The notes below the pieces were generated by a model, which was not told the origin of the DNA, searched no databases, and saw only the letters and a list, made by a program, of their open reading frames with translations. Of a stretch of DNA of 39,713 nt, positions 32,982 to 39,444 are shown piece by piece. The position numbers were made by a program, and so were the translations under genes. The DNA comes from Helicobacteraceae bacterium. Lineage in GTDB: Bacteria > Campylobacterota > Campylobacteria > Campylobacterales > Sulfurimonadaceae. The first letter of the stretch is position 1. Each line of letters begins with the position of its first letter. The stretch is taken from assembly GCA_027038835.1 (NCBI GenBank), contig JALWGC010000011.1:76837-116549 (forward strand). The letters run 5' to 3'.

Positions 32982-33793
32982 CAGTTCATATCCTCGAGCA
33001 TCTCGTCGATGCTGTCTTCGAGGATTTCATGATTAAATCCGAACTTATCCGCTTTTTGCAATCCGAAAATGATAGTTTGTTCCGTTAACGATTTGTTGAT
33101 AGGGATAACGGTTTTGACGATATTGAGCGCTTGGGCGAACTCGGCTATCTCTTCGGGTGCTTGGGAAGGGTAGTCGGCGTATTTGATGATTTGGACGAAC
33201 TCGTCGTCGAATTTCCAATGTTTGAAAACCATCGAAGAGACGATCGATGTCGTGGTATCGACAAAGCTTTTTTCCACTTGCGCTATGTTGTTTGTCAGCT
33301 CTATTTCCGACTTGAACGCGATCGTTTCATCTTCTTGAATGATATCGCTGGCTATAAGGATTTTCCCCGTTTCTTGCAAAAATGCCATCAGATGGATTTT
33401 TTGCGCTTTCTCTTTGGAAAGCTTGTTGAACCAACGAAGTGCAAGGGCTGCTTGCATCGCGGAGATTTCGGCGAATTTCTCACTCGTAATCCCATAAGGC
33501 TCCATATCGACGTTGAGAAGTTTTCGTATGGCATTGCCTATGGCGATGGAACGTGTGGTGCTAAGACCGAAAAGCGAAACCGCCTGCGTTACGTTTTTGA
33601 TCTCTTTTGCGAAACCGTATAGCGGCGAGTTAGCCGCTTTTAACAAGTTGGCAACCACCATCGGGTCGGTTTGGATCACTTTCGCCATTTCGGCCACTCC
33701 GGCTTCAGGGTCGTTGTAAACGCGGTTTATCTCCGTTATCGTTTTTGAAAGCGGTGGAAGTGATTTTACGCTGTTGATTATAGATTCTTTCAA
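32981..33793 (-). CDS. HDOD-domain signalling protein
   Basis: HDOD proteins share the HD-hydrolase fold without the catalytic HD pair and act in signalling and cell-cycle or motility control. Visible here: VKSLPPLSKTITEINRVYND, then QTDPMVVANLLKAANSP and VTQAVSLFGLSTTRSIAIGNA, the usual HDOD blocks, plus LMAFLQETGKILIASD. No enzyme residues are seen. I prefer the TTG at 33793: it is preceded by GGAGG with 8-nt spacing and lies just past the upstream stop; an ATG at 33808 without a ribosome site is the alternative. About 270 residues, single domain. Confidence 0.87.
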   Translation of the reverse strand: MKESIINSVKSLPPLSKTITEINRVYNDPEAGVAEMAKVIQTDPMVVANLLKAANSPLYGFAKEIKNVTQAVSLFGLSTTRSIAIGNAIRKLLNVDMEPYGITSEKFAEISAMQAALALRWFNKLSKEKAQKIHLMAFLQETGKILIASDIIQEDETIAFKSEIELTNNIAQVEKSFVDTTTSIVSSMVFKHWKFDDEFVQIIKYADYPSQAPEEIAEFAQALNIVKTVIPINKSLTEQTIIFGLQKADKFGFNHEILEDSIDEMLEDMN

Positions 33794-33797
33794 TTTT

Positions 33798-34511
33798 TTA
33801 TCCTCCATGGCATTGTTGAACGGTTTTGTTCGGGTTGGAAATATAGGTATACCCATTGTAAAGTGTAAATATACCATAAATTATAACCGCTATGGAAGAA
33901 AGCGACATCATAAAATTGCGAAAATTCCCAGATGATGCCAAAGAGGTCAAAAATCCAAGCCCGAACATCGCCGGAATGGTACTCAGTCCAAACACAGCCA
34001 TCACGATAGCTCCATCAAGAGCACTTGCCGTACTTGCCGCGGCAATAGCGAAAAAATAGACAAATCCGCATGGAAGCAAACCGTTTAGCATCCCTAACAG
34101 ATAGAAACTAAAAAGCGACTTCGAATTGAGCACTTTTTTGAAACTGTTTTTATAAAAAGAAGAGGAGCTAAAAGAGTGCTCTATGATTGTTAAAAATTTT
34201 ACCTTTCCAAGCAAAGAAAGACCCGCTAGCACCATAGCGACTCCGGCGACGATAAGCAAAATACCGTTTGCAAGGTTGCTAAAAGTAACCACACCGCCTA
34301 TGTAGCCAAAAAGCGCACCAAGCGTAGTGTATGTCGTCACTCTCCCAAGCGAATAGAGCAAATGCGCGGCACTCTGGTACGCTTTTGAAGGCTCACCACC
34401 AAGCTTGATACTGCTGTAAGCGACGACTATGCCGCCGCACATCCCTATACAATGCCCAAAAGAACCCAAAAAAGCGATAGTGGCGATAGTGACTAGGTTG
34501 ACCGTATCCAA
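33798..34511 (-). CDS. DsbD_2/UreH-type membrane protein (annotated as sulfite exporter TauE/SafE-like)
   Basis: This 237-residue protein has six or seven membrane helices. The signature GSFGHCIGMCGGIVVAYS near the N-terminus (Cys-x3-Cys) and LLGMLNGLLPCGFVYFFAIAAAS in the middle are the paired half-repeats of the PF13386 family. Members in this phylum sit with copper or cytochrome oxidase maturation genes and may move copper or electrons across the inner membrane. It begins (TTG) immediately after the NosL-like stop, which supports a copper-related role, but this is inference. Confidence 0.82.
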   Translation of the reverse strand: MDTVNLVTIATIAFLGSFGHCIGMCGGIVVAYSSIKLGGEPSKAYQSAAHLLYSLGRVTTYTTLGALFGYIGGVVTFSNLANGILLIVAGVAMVLAGLSLLGKVKFLTIIEHSFSSSSFYKNSFKKVLNSKSLFSFYLLGMLNGLLPCGFVYFFAIAAASTASALDGAIVMAVFGLSTIPAMFGLGFLTSLASSGNFRNFMMSLSSIAVIIYGIFTLYNGYTYISNPNKTVQQCHGG

Positions 34512-35021
34512 TTATTTTCCTTCTCTTTGTTTTATGATTTGCGCATATCTCGGATCGTTAAGCGTCTCTCCGCGCAAAACTCGAAGCCGCATAGTCTCAA
34601 AGTCTATCATCCCTTTCTTTTTATGCTCATACGCTCCAAAACCATACCCCATAGGGGTTTTTTCGTTGTCGGTATAGTACGCTTTCGTAGCGTCTATCCA
34701 TCGGTTCGTATCGCGCGTATGTACGTAGATGATCACCTTTTTTTTAAAAGGCTTGTCTTTGAGCCATTCGACAAAATCCCCATGATCGTGAAAGAACCAG
34801 CTTTTACCGTCGTCTCGAATCACCTGAGAAGCGTAGTTCGTATCTTCTATCACCATACCGCAAAATGCATCTTGGTATTTGTTTTTTTCCAGATTTATCG
34901 GTGTTTTATTTGGATTTTCAAGTGTTACGACCATCTGTTTTTGATTCGATAGCGAAAGAAACACCCCCGCCACTATCGCCAAAATCGCAAAAACAACCAA
35001 AAACGGAGCTAATTTTTTCAT
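34512..35021 (-). CDS. NosL-like copper-binding/delivery protein
   Basis: The 169-residue protein has one N-terminal membrane anchor (LAPFLVVFAILAIVAGVFL) and a periplasmic NosL-type domain: DAFCGMVIEDTNYASQVIRDDGKSW, then FFHDHGDFVEWL and YVHTRDTNRWIDATKAYY followed by TPMGYGFGAY. The Cys and Met of CGM and the MGYG segment are the presumed Cu(I) ligands. NosL proteins deliver copper to nitrous oxide reductase, but no nos genes are visible here, so a more general copper role is possible. It is anchored, not a lipoprotein. Coupled by 4 bases to the HD gene upstream and abutting the DsbD_2 gene. Confidence 0.85.
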   Translation of the reverse strand: MKKLAPFLVVFAILAIVAGVFLSLSNQKQMVVTLENPNKTPINLEKNKYQDAFCGMVIEDTNYASQVIRDDGKSWFFHDHGDFVEWLKDKPFKKKVIIYVHTRDTNRWIDATKAYYTDNEKTPMGYGFGAYEHKKKGMIDFETMRLRVLRGETLNDPRYAQIIKQREGK

Positions 35022-35488
35022 CGTCTTCTTTTTCCTTTTCCCGCATCGTCCAAAATCAAGAACTCTTTTAAATCCTCTTTGAAATCATCGTCCAAACTCT
35101 CCCAAATCTCGTATTTTTTCGCATATCTTGGGAGGTCTTCTTTTTTCGATTTTTCCAAATCCCGTACAAGATAATGGTAACGCACAAGGTTTTTCGTATA
35201 GTCACTGAGAAAAAACCAGTTTTTTATTATCTGGTAACTCATCTCTTCGTGGTCTGTAAAACTGTACTCACCGTATTCTTTGTCTTCGTCGTCTTTGACA
35301 TACGCGACAAAAGGCTTGCCTATGTCATGGAGCAAAGCAGCAGGGACGAACTTCCACTTTCCCCGCTTGATGGCTTCCCACGTTACCCAAATCGTATGCA
35401 TCAGCACGCCATGACGATGGTACTTGTTCTGAACAAAGAAAAGCGAACGCCAAAAAGTGAGTGAAAAAATCGAATTTCTCTTTTTCAT
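35018..35488 (-). CDS. Small HD-domain hydrolase
   Basis: This 156-residue protein carries an HD metal-dependent phosphohydrolase motif: HGVLMHTIWVTWEA (first His), PAALLHDIGKPF (HD pair), and FTDHEEMSYQII (later His). No partner domain is present. The substrate is unknown; the family includes nucleotidases and (p)ppGpp or cyclic-nucleotide hydrolases. The C-terminus is basic and acidic (DDAGKGKRRR). First gene of the leftward operon; the start has no Shine-Dalgarno but TAAAAT ends seven bases before the ATG. Confidence 0.85.
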   Translation of the reverse strand: MKKRNSIFSLTFWRSLFFVQNKYHRHGVLMHTIWVTWEAIKRGKWKFVPAALLHDIGKPFVAYVKDDEDKEYGEYSFTDHEEMSYQIIKNWFFLSDYTKNLVRYHYLVRDLEKSKKEDLPRYAKKYEIWESLDDDFKEDLKEFLILDDAGKGKRRR

Positions 35489-35495
35489 CGGTAGG

Positions 35496-35501
35496 ATTTT
35501 A
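35496..35501 (-). promoter_or_regulatory. -10 box of the HD-NosL-polA operon
   Basis: Minus-strand TAGTAAAAT, followed by exactly seven bases and then ATG. This predicts a leaderless transcript for the operon's first gene. Confidence 0.45.
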
Positions 35502-35569
35502 CTATAAAAACCGTTTAACCGCTCTACATAAGAGGCACAATTCTAAGATTTCATTATGTCTATTTGTGC

Positions 35570-35575
35570 TATCAT
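35570..35575 (+). promoter_or_regulatory. -10 box of the outer-membrane protein gene
   Basis: TGCTATCAT is an extended -10 element 22 bases upstream of the ATG at 35597; an A-run follows it. Confidence 0.4.
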
Positions 35576-35596
35576 TGCTCAAAAAAAAAGAAAACT

Positions 35597-36382
35597 ATGA
35601 TTAAAAGTGTAATATCGACTACTATAGTGAGTGCGACACTCATTGCAAGCACATGGCAAATAGACGGCAGTTACGGTGTGAGGGATTTCTACATCCCCGA
35701 TGACAAAACCCACACCATCGGTTTCGATCTCGGTTTGGACGCCAATGGCGTAGGTGCATACGAGATTGTACAAAAAGCACACCTCGAAGCCGCTGCCGAA
35801 TACGACAAACACGAACACGACAGCGACCACATCCCCGTCCTTTTTAGCGGTACCTACAAAGCTGAAAAACCATTGCTTCGTTTTGGCTACGATTTCTACT
35901 TTATCGGTAAATTCGACATAGACTGGAGAATGAATACCGTAACGGGTATCGAACAAAGTTTCAATACCGCGATAAACGGCGGTATCCGCTACGAAAAAAA
36001 CGGTTTTAGCGCACAAATCGACCTCTTTGGGGGGTGTTACTATCTTGAAATCGACGATGACACCCCAAGGGAGTTCGGATATACTAGAAGTGAACTAAAA
36101 AGGGGGCTTAAAGGTGCATACGGTACGTGGACGGAGATTTCCTACAAAAAAAACGGCTTTAGTGCACTCGTTTCGTACAGAGCTTGGAGAGAAAAATCGT
36201 TTTGGACAGAGCGATACACCACGTTCGAATTGGAAAAAGAACAAACCAACGGGAAGAAAATAGGACTACGCATAAAAAACACCATCTACAACCTCGACCC
36301 ACTCAACATCGCACCCTACCCCATCTTGCCTTGGAACAACGACATTGTTTTTCTTCTATATCTAAAACAACGCATCTGGTAA
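35597..36382 (+). CDS. Predicted outer-membrane beta-barrel protein, unknown family
   Basis: This 261-residue protein starts at the ATG at 35597 with a short signal-like segment (MIKSVISTTIVSATLIAST). The rest alternates polar and aromatic residues in strands such as LLRFGYDFYFIGKFD, GGIRYEKNGFSAQIDLFGG, TEISYKKNGFSALVSY and KKIGLRIKNTIYNL. The last strand ends NNDIVFLLYLKQRIW, a terminal aromatic residue as in Bam-assembled barrels. About ten strands seem possible. I do not recognise a family. It has its own promoter and converges with the DUF455 gene. Longer starts near 35564 are not supported. Confidence 0.7.
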   Translation: MIKSVISTTIVSATLIASTWQIDGSYGVRDFYIPDDKTHTIGFDLGLDANGVGAYEIVQKAHLEAAAEYDKHEHDSDHIPVLFSGTYKAEKPLLRFGYDFYFIGKFDIDWRMNTVTGIEQSFNTAINGGIRYEKNGFSAQIDLFGGCYYLEIDDDTPREFGYTRSELKRGLKGAYGTWTEISYKKNGFSALVSYRAWREKSFWTERYTTFELEKEQTNGKKIGLRIKNTIYNLDPLNIAPYPILPWNNDIVFLLYLKQRIW

Positions 36383-36399
36383 AAAGCAAAGAGGTAGCA

Positions 36400-37224
36400 T
36401 CAGCTTTTGCAAACCTCTTTGCCGACCATTCTCTTCATCTCCTCGCAACTAAAACCGGCTTTTAGGCGCGCTTTGGTGTTTAGCTCTTTGAGTTTTCCAA
36501 AACCGTTTGGGTAGTAGAGTTTGATTATCTCTACGTACGCTTCCTTTGCAACACCCTCTTTTTGACATACATACGAAAACCATTTGTCCCCTTTGTGTAC
36601 GTGGTCTATCTCCTCTTCCAAAATCAGCTCCAAAACGTTTTTGATATTATCTAATATCTCGTTTTTTTGCAGGTTGTTCAGCTTCTTGAGTATCGCCGGA
36701 GTTGCATCGAGACCATTGGCCTCAAGGTAGCGGGGCACGACGGCAAGGCGGTGCAAAAGGGAGTGTGCGGTTTTTTGACTCGCTTCAAAAAGCGCATCAT
36801 GTACGGCGAAATCACCATAAGCGTATCCAAGAGTGTTCAAAATCCGCTCTATAGCCAAAAAATGGCGCACTTCGTCATCGGCGACTTCGAGCCAATCGTC
36901 GTAAAACTCACAAGGCATACCGCCAAAACGGTAGCAAATATCAAGTGCGAGATCGATAGCGCTGTACTCTATGTGCGCTACGGCATGCAGCAGTCTTGCC
37001 TGCCCCTCTTTTGTCGATAGATTGGAACGTTTTGGAACCTCCTTTGGAGCTACGACGGTGCAAAACCCGCTATATGACGGTGTTTGAAACGGTTTTGGAG
37101 AGAACGCTTTGTCGTACTTCATCGTACCGTTTTTATAGTTTGCATAAAAAGCTTCAAAAAGCGCTATTTTCTCTTTTGGTGTCGATGCCGTGAGGATTGT
37201 TTCTAATTGATGATAAAATTCCAT
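36400..37224 (-). CDS. DUF455 ferritin-like protein
   Basis: This is a 274-residue helical protein of the DUF455 family, related to ferritin-like di-iron oxygenases such as MiaE; function is not established. Metal-ligand motifs are present: HAVAHIEYSAIDLALD (E..H type), EVADDEVRHFLAIERIL and EEEIDHVHKGDKWF, giving the E/ExxH pairs of a di-iron site. The ATG at 37224 is used because the family begins there; it has no Shine-Dalgarno and lies against a -10-like sequence. It diverges from the hydrolase gene with only 27 bases between starts. Confidence 0.87.
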   Translation of the reverse strand: MEFYHQLETILTASTPKEKIALFEAFYANYKNGTMKYDKAFSPKPFQTPSYSGFCTVVAPKEVPKRSNLSTKEGQARLLHAVAHIEYSAIDLALDICYRFGGMPCEFYDDWLEVADDEVRHFLAIERILNTLGYAYGDFAVHDALFEASQKTAHSLLHRLAVVPRYLEANGLDATPAILKKLNNLQKNEILDNIKNVLELILEEEIDHVHKGDKWFSYVCQKEGVAKEAYVEIIKLYYPNGFGKLKELNTKARLKAGFSCEEMKRMVGKEVCKS

Positions 37225-37238
37225 ATAAAATTTTATAT
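37223..37238. promoter_or_regulatory. Perfect 16-bp palindrome acting as a divergent promoter
   Basis: ATATAAAATTTTATAT reads the same on both strands and occupies most of the 27-bp gap between two divergent ATG codons. TATAAA on the minus strand lies seven bases from the DUF455 start; TATAAT at 37236-37241 on the plus strand lies ten bases from the hydrolase start. It is probably a compact bidirectional -10 region; a repressor site is possible. Confidence 0.45.
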
Positions 37239-37251
37239 AATTGGAAGTAAA

Positions 37252-37845
37252 ATGGAGATAAAAGTACAACCCATGGGGGCATACCAAACAAACTGCTACA
37301 TAGTTTCCATCGACGACAAAGAGTTCATCATCGACCCGGGCGTAGGTGCTACAAGCTGGGTGATGCAAAACGTCAAAAACCCAACAGCCATCTTGAACAC
37401 CCATGGGCATTTCGACCATGTGTGGAGCAACGACGAACTGCAAAAAGCACTACGCATCCCCCTTTATACCCCAAAAGAGGACGCTTTTTTCTTAAAAAGC
37501 AGCTCATGGATGCCCGACTTACCCCCTTCCACACCCGATTATCTCGTAGAACCAAACGAAACTATCGACTTTGACGGTGTGCAGGTGCAGTTTTTGCATT
37601 TTCCCGGACACACCCCCGGTTGCAGCGTCATTGAAATAGGTGATGCTTGGTTTAGCGGCGATTTCATCTTCGAGCGAAGCATCGGTCGAACCGACTTCCC
37701 CTACTCCAGTGCCCAAGATATGAAACGCTCTTTGGAACGCTTCAAAACCATACCTTACGATAAAACCGTCTATCCCGGTCACGGCAACACCACGACGATA
37801 AAACAAGAGCAACAATACGCCGATTTTTGGATACAGCAATTATGA
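37252..37845 (+). CDS. Metallo-beta-lactamase-fold hydrolase (glyoxalase II-like)
   Basis: This 197-residue enzyme has the zinc motif THGHFDH (His51, His53, Asp55, His56), a third ligand in FPGHTPG, the bridging Asp in GDFIFERSIGRTD and the final His in YPGHGNTTT. The GRTD motif and length match YcbL-type glyoxalase II-like hydrolases, which act on thioesters. A specific substrate cannot be stated. The ATG at 37252 follows GGAAG. It overlaps the methyltransferase gene by 4 bases (ATGA). Confidence 0.9.
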   Translation: MEIKVQPMGAYQTNCYIVSIDDKEFIIDPGVGATSWVMQNVKNPTAILNTHGHFDHVWSNDELQKALRIPLYTPKEDAFFLKSSSWMPDLPPSTPDYLVEPNETIDFDGVQVQFLHFPGHTPGCSVIEIGDAWFSGDFIFERSIGRTDFPYSSAQDMKRSLERFKTIPYDKTVYPGHGNTTTIKQEQQYADFWIQQL

Positions 37846-38441
37846 GTACGTTCGATAGCAGAGCCAAAGAGTGGGACAAACTCCAGCGAAGAGTCCAAAA
37901 CGCCAAAGATATCGCCCAAGCTATTTTTCGACGTATCGAGCCAAATGAGAACATGCAAATCATCGACTTTGGTGTCGGTACGGGGCTTTTGGGGTTCGAA
38001 ATAGCCAAAAAAGTAAAAAAAGTGTACGGCGTAGATACCTCCAAAGAGATGTTGGAAACACTCAAAACCAAAAACAGCGACACGCTCTACATAGAACCGA
38101 TACTCGCCGACATAATGAAAGAACCGCTTGAACTCGTCGTCGATGGGGTTGTAAGCTCTATGACCTTACACCATATAGAAGATTTGGAAAAATTTTTCAA
38201 CACCATTAAAGACAACCTCCGCACCGGAGGTTTCATAGCCATAGCCGACTTGGTAAGCGAAGACGGCACGTTCCATAGCGACAACACCGGAGTACACCAC
38301 TTCGGGTTCGCAAAAGAAGAGCTCCTTGCCATCGTAAAAAAAGCGGGATTTCAAAACGCCGATTTTACCGTCATCCACGAAATCAAAAAGCCGCACAAAA
38401 ATTTTCCGGTATTTTTACTTACCGCTTTTAAGGGAGATTAA
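37842..38441 (+). CDS. Class I SAM-dependent methyltransferase
   Basis: This 199-residue enzyme has SAM-binding motif I IIDFGVGTGLLGFEIA, then YGVDTSKEMLE (acidic loop) and the post-motif VSSMTLHHIEDLEKFF, typical of the methyltransferase 11/UbiE-like superfamily. Substrate unknown. The start ATG overlaps the stop of the preceding hydrolase gene (ATGA), so the two are translationally coupled. The next feature is the tRNA-Leu promoter. Confidence 0.9.
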   Translation: MSTFDSRAKEWDKLQRRVQNAKDIAQAIFRRIEPNENMQIIDFGVGTGLLGFEIAKKVKKVYGVDTSKEMLETLKTKNSDTLYIEPILADIMKEPLELVVDGVVSSMTLHHIEDLEKFFNTIKDNLRTGGFIAIADLVSEDGTFHSDNTGVHHFGFAKEELLAIVKKAGFQNADFTVIHEIKKPHKNFPVFLLTAFKGD

Positions 38442-38449
38442 GCAAACCT

Positions 38450-38458
38450 TGCTATAAT
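38450..38458 (+). promoter_or_regulatory. Extended -10 promoter of tRNA-Leu
   Basis: TTGCTATAAT immediately precedes the tRNA by about 35 bases; TGC before TATAAT makes it an extended -10 element. Confidence 0.6.
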
Positions 38459-38493
38459 TTCGCCATCGGTTTTGGAAAGTTCCAAAAAACGAT

Positions 38494-38578
38494 GCCACCG
38501 TGGTGAAATTGGTAGACACGTCGGATTCAAAATCCGATGCCTTCGGGCGTGGCGGTTCGAGTCCGCCCGGTGGTACCA
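38494..38578 (+). tRNA. tRNA-Leu (anticodon CAA)
   Basis: An 85-base class II tRNA with encoded CCA. The acceptor stem GCCACCG pairs with CGGTGGT (G-U at the top pair), the D-arm is GTGGTGAAATTGGTAGACAC, and the anticodon stem-loop TCGGA-TTCAAAA-TCCGA gives anticodon CAA. A short variable arm (GCCTTCGGGC) and the T-arm GGCGG-TTCGAGT-CCGCC follow. It reads UUG codons. Its 3' end borders integrase-associated DNA, so it is the probable attachment site of an integrated element. Confidence 0.97.
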
Positions 38579-38785
38579 AAAAACCTCTCCAAACATACAT
38601 TTTCCAAGTTATTTTAAAACCTACAAAGCCCTAAAACAGGGAAATATCATCGTATTTACTTCGGCATTTAACGGCATATTGCATCTTGTCATATTCCTTG
38701 TAAAAATAGCAGTTTTGCAGTAGTATTGCAGTAGATTATGCAGTAGATTTACACCAATGCAGTAGATTTTAAAAGGAGTTGGAAA
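38579..38785 (+). other. Gap between tRNA-Leu and integrase: attachment region
   Basis: No ORF of merit is present. The first part is AT-rich; the second holds four TGCAGTAG repeats (listed separately) and ends with the integrase ribosome site AAGGAG at 38773-38778. The left attachment core probably lies within the tRNA 3' end; its partner repeat would be outside the window. Confidence 0.5.
38716..38765 (+). repeat. Four direct copies of TGCAGTAG upstream of the integrase
   Basis: Exact 8-bp copies start at 38716, 38727, 38739 and 38758, spaced 11, 12 and 19 bases. The first three are close to one helical turn apart, so they would face one side of the helix. They are probable arm-type binding sites for the integrase or an excisionase, or an operator. 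Confidence 0.65.
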
Positions 38786-39249
38786 ATGGCAAAAATGGTA
38801 GCACCGCTAACAGATACAAAAATCAAAAAAGCGAAACCAAAAAACAAAGTCTATGTCTTAAGAGACGGTGGGGCGGCTTGAACCTACAAGTCAATCCAAG
38901 TGGGAGTAAAATTTGGATAATTGACTACATAAACCCGATAACAAAAAAGCGAAGCACTAAAACGATAGGGCATTATCCGTATGTTTCTCTCAAAGAAGCA
39001 AGAGAAGAACGAGAAGCATTTAAAGAAAGTACAAAAGACAAACGAGAGTTTGCGTTAAAGAAAAATGGTTACATCACTTTTGGAGAGGTTGCAAAACTTT
39101 ATTTCGATAAAATAATAAAAGAGAAGTCCGAAAACTATGTTTCCAAAGAGAAAGGACGCTACAATGCTTATCTTAAATCGTTGGCACAAACACATATAAT
39201 TGACATCAAAAAAAACGCCCATTCTAATATCAAGTGCAATTTCACCTAA
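38786..39249 (+). pseudogene. Tyrosine recombinase/integrase, frameshifted and truncated
   Basis: The ATG at 38786 has AAGGAG seven bases upstream and begins MAKMVAPLTDTKIKKAKPKN, the DUF4102 (arm-binding) N-terminus of P4-like integrases. The reading frame breaks in the run GGTGGGGCGGC (38867-38877), giving a stop at 38879-38881. The continuation LNLQVNPSGSKIWIIDYI and KTIGHYPYVSLKEAREER lies in another frame, consistent with a 2-base insertion or 1-base loss. The protein ends after DIKK where IS30 sequence begins at 39216, so the core-binding and catalytic domains are missing. It is dead as it stands. Confidence 0.85.
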
Positions 39250-39353
39250 GTTTTAGCCAGACAGAGCAACCTGCTCATTTCACTCGCCCATTCTAATATC
39301 AAGTGCAATTTCACCTAAGTTTTAGCCAGACAGAGCAACCTGCTCATTTCACT
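39216..39353. repeat. Perfect 69-bp tandem duplication of the IS30 right end
   Basis: 39216-39284 and 39285-39353 are identical as read by eye. Each copy holds the element end and the last 12 transposase codons with the stop. The duplication is head to tail without spacer. Confidence 0.9.
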
Positions 39354-39444
39354 AAAAAACACTTCAAACGGAGTTTTATATCCAAGCACTTTTCTGGGTC
39401 TGTGATTGAGCAGATTTTGTATGGTAATGATTTCCTCCTTTGAG
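39216..39444 (-). mobile_element. IS30-family insertion sequence remnant (right end)
   Basis: The minus strand encodes the last part of an IS30-type transposase (IITIQNLLNHRPRKVLGYKTPFEVFF), ending at a TAG at 39315-39317, followed by the element end (GGTGAAATTGCACTTG...). It interrupts the integrase at 39215/39216 and is itself cut at 39444/39445 by an IS3-type left end. Only the C-terminal ~40 residues remain in the window; the catalytic Glu helix region RPRKVLGYKTP is included. Confidence 0.8.

Noticed and set aside
38716-38765. A CRISPR array at the TGCAGTAG repeats
   Set aside because: The units are 8 bp with 3-11-base gaps, far shorter than CRISPR repeats and spacers; no cas genes are nearby.
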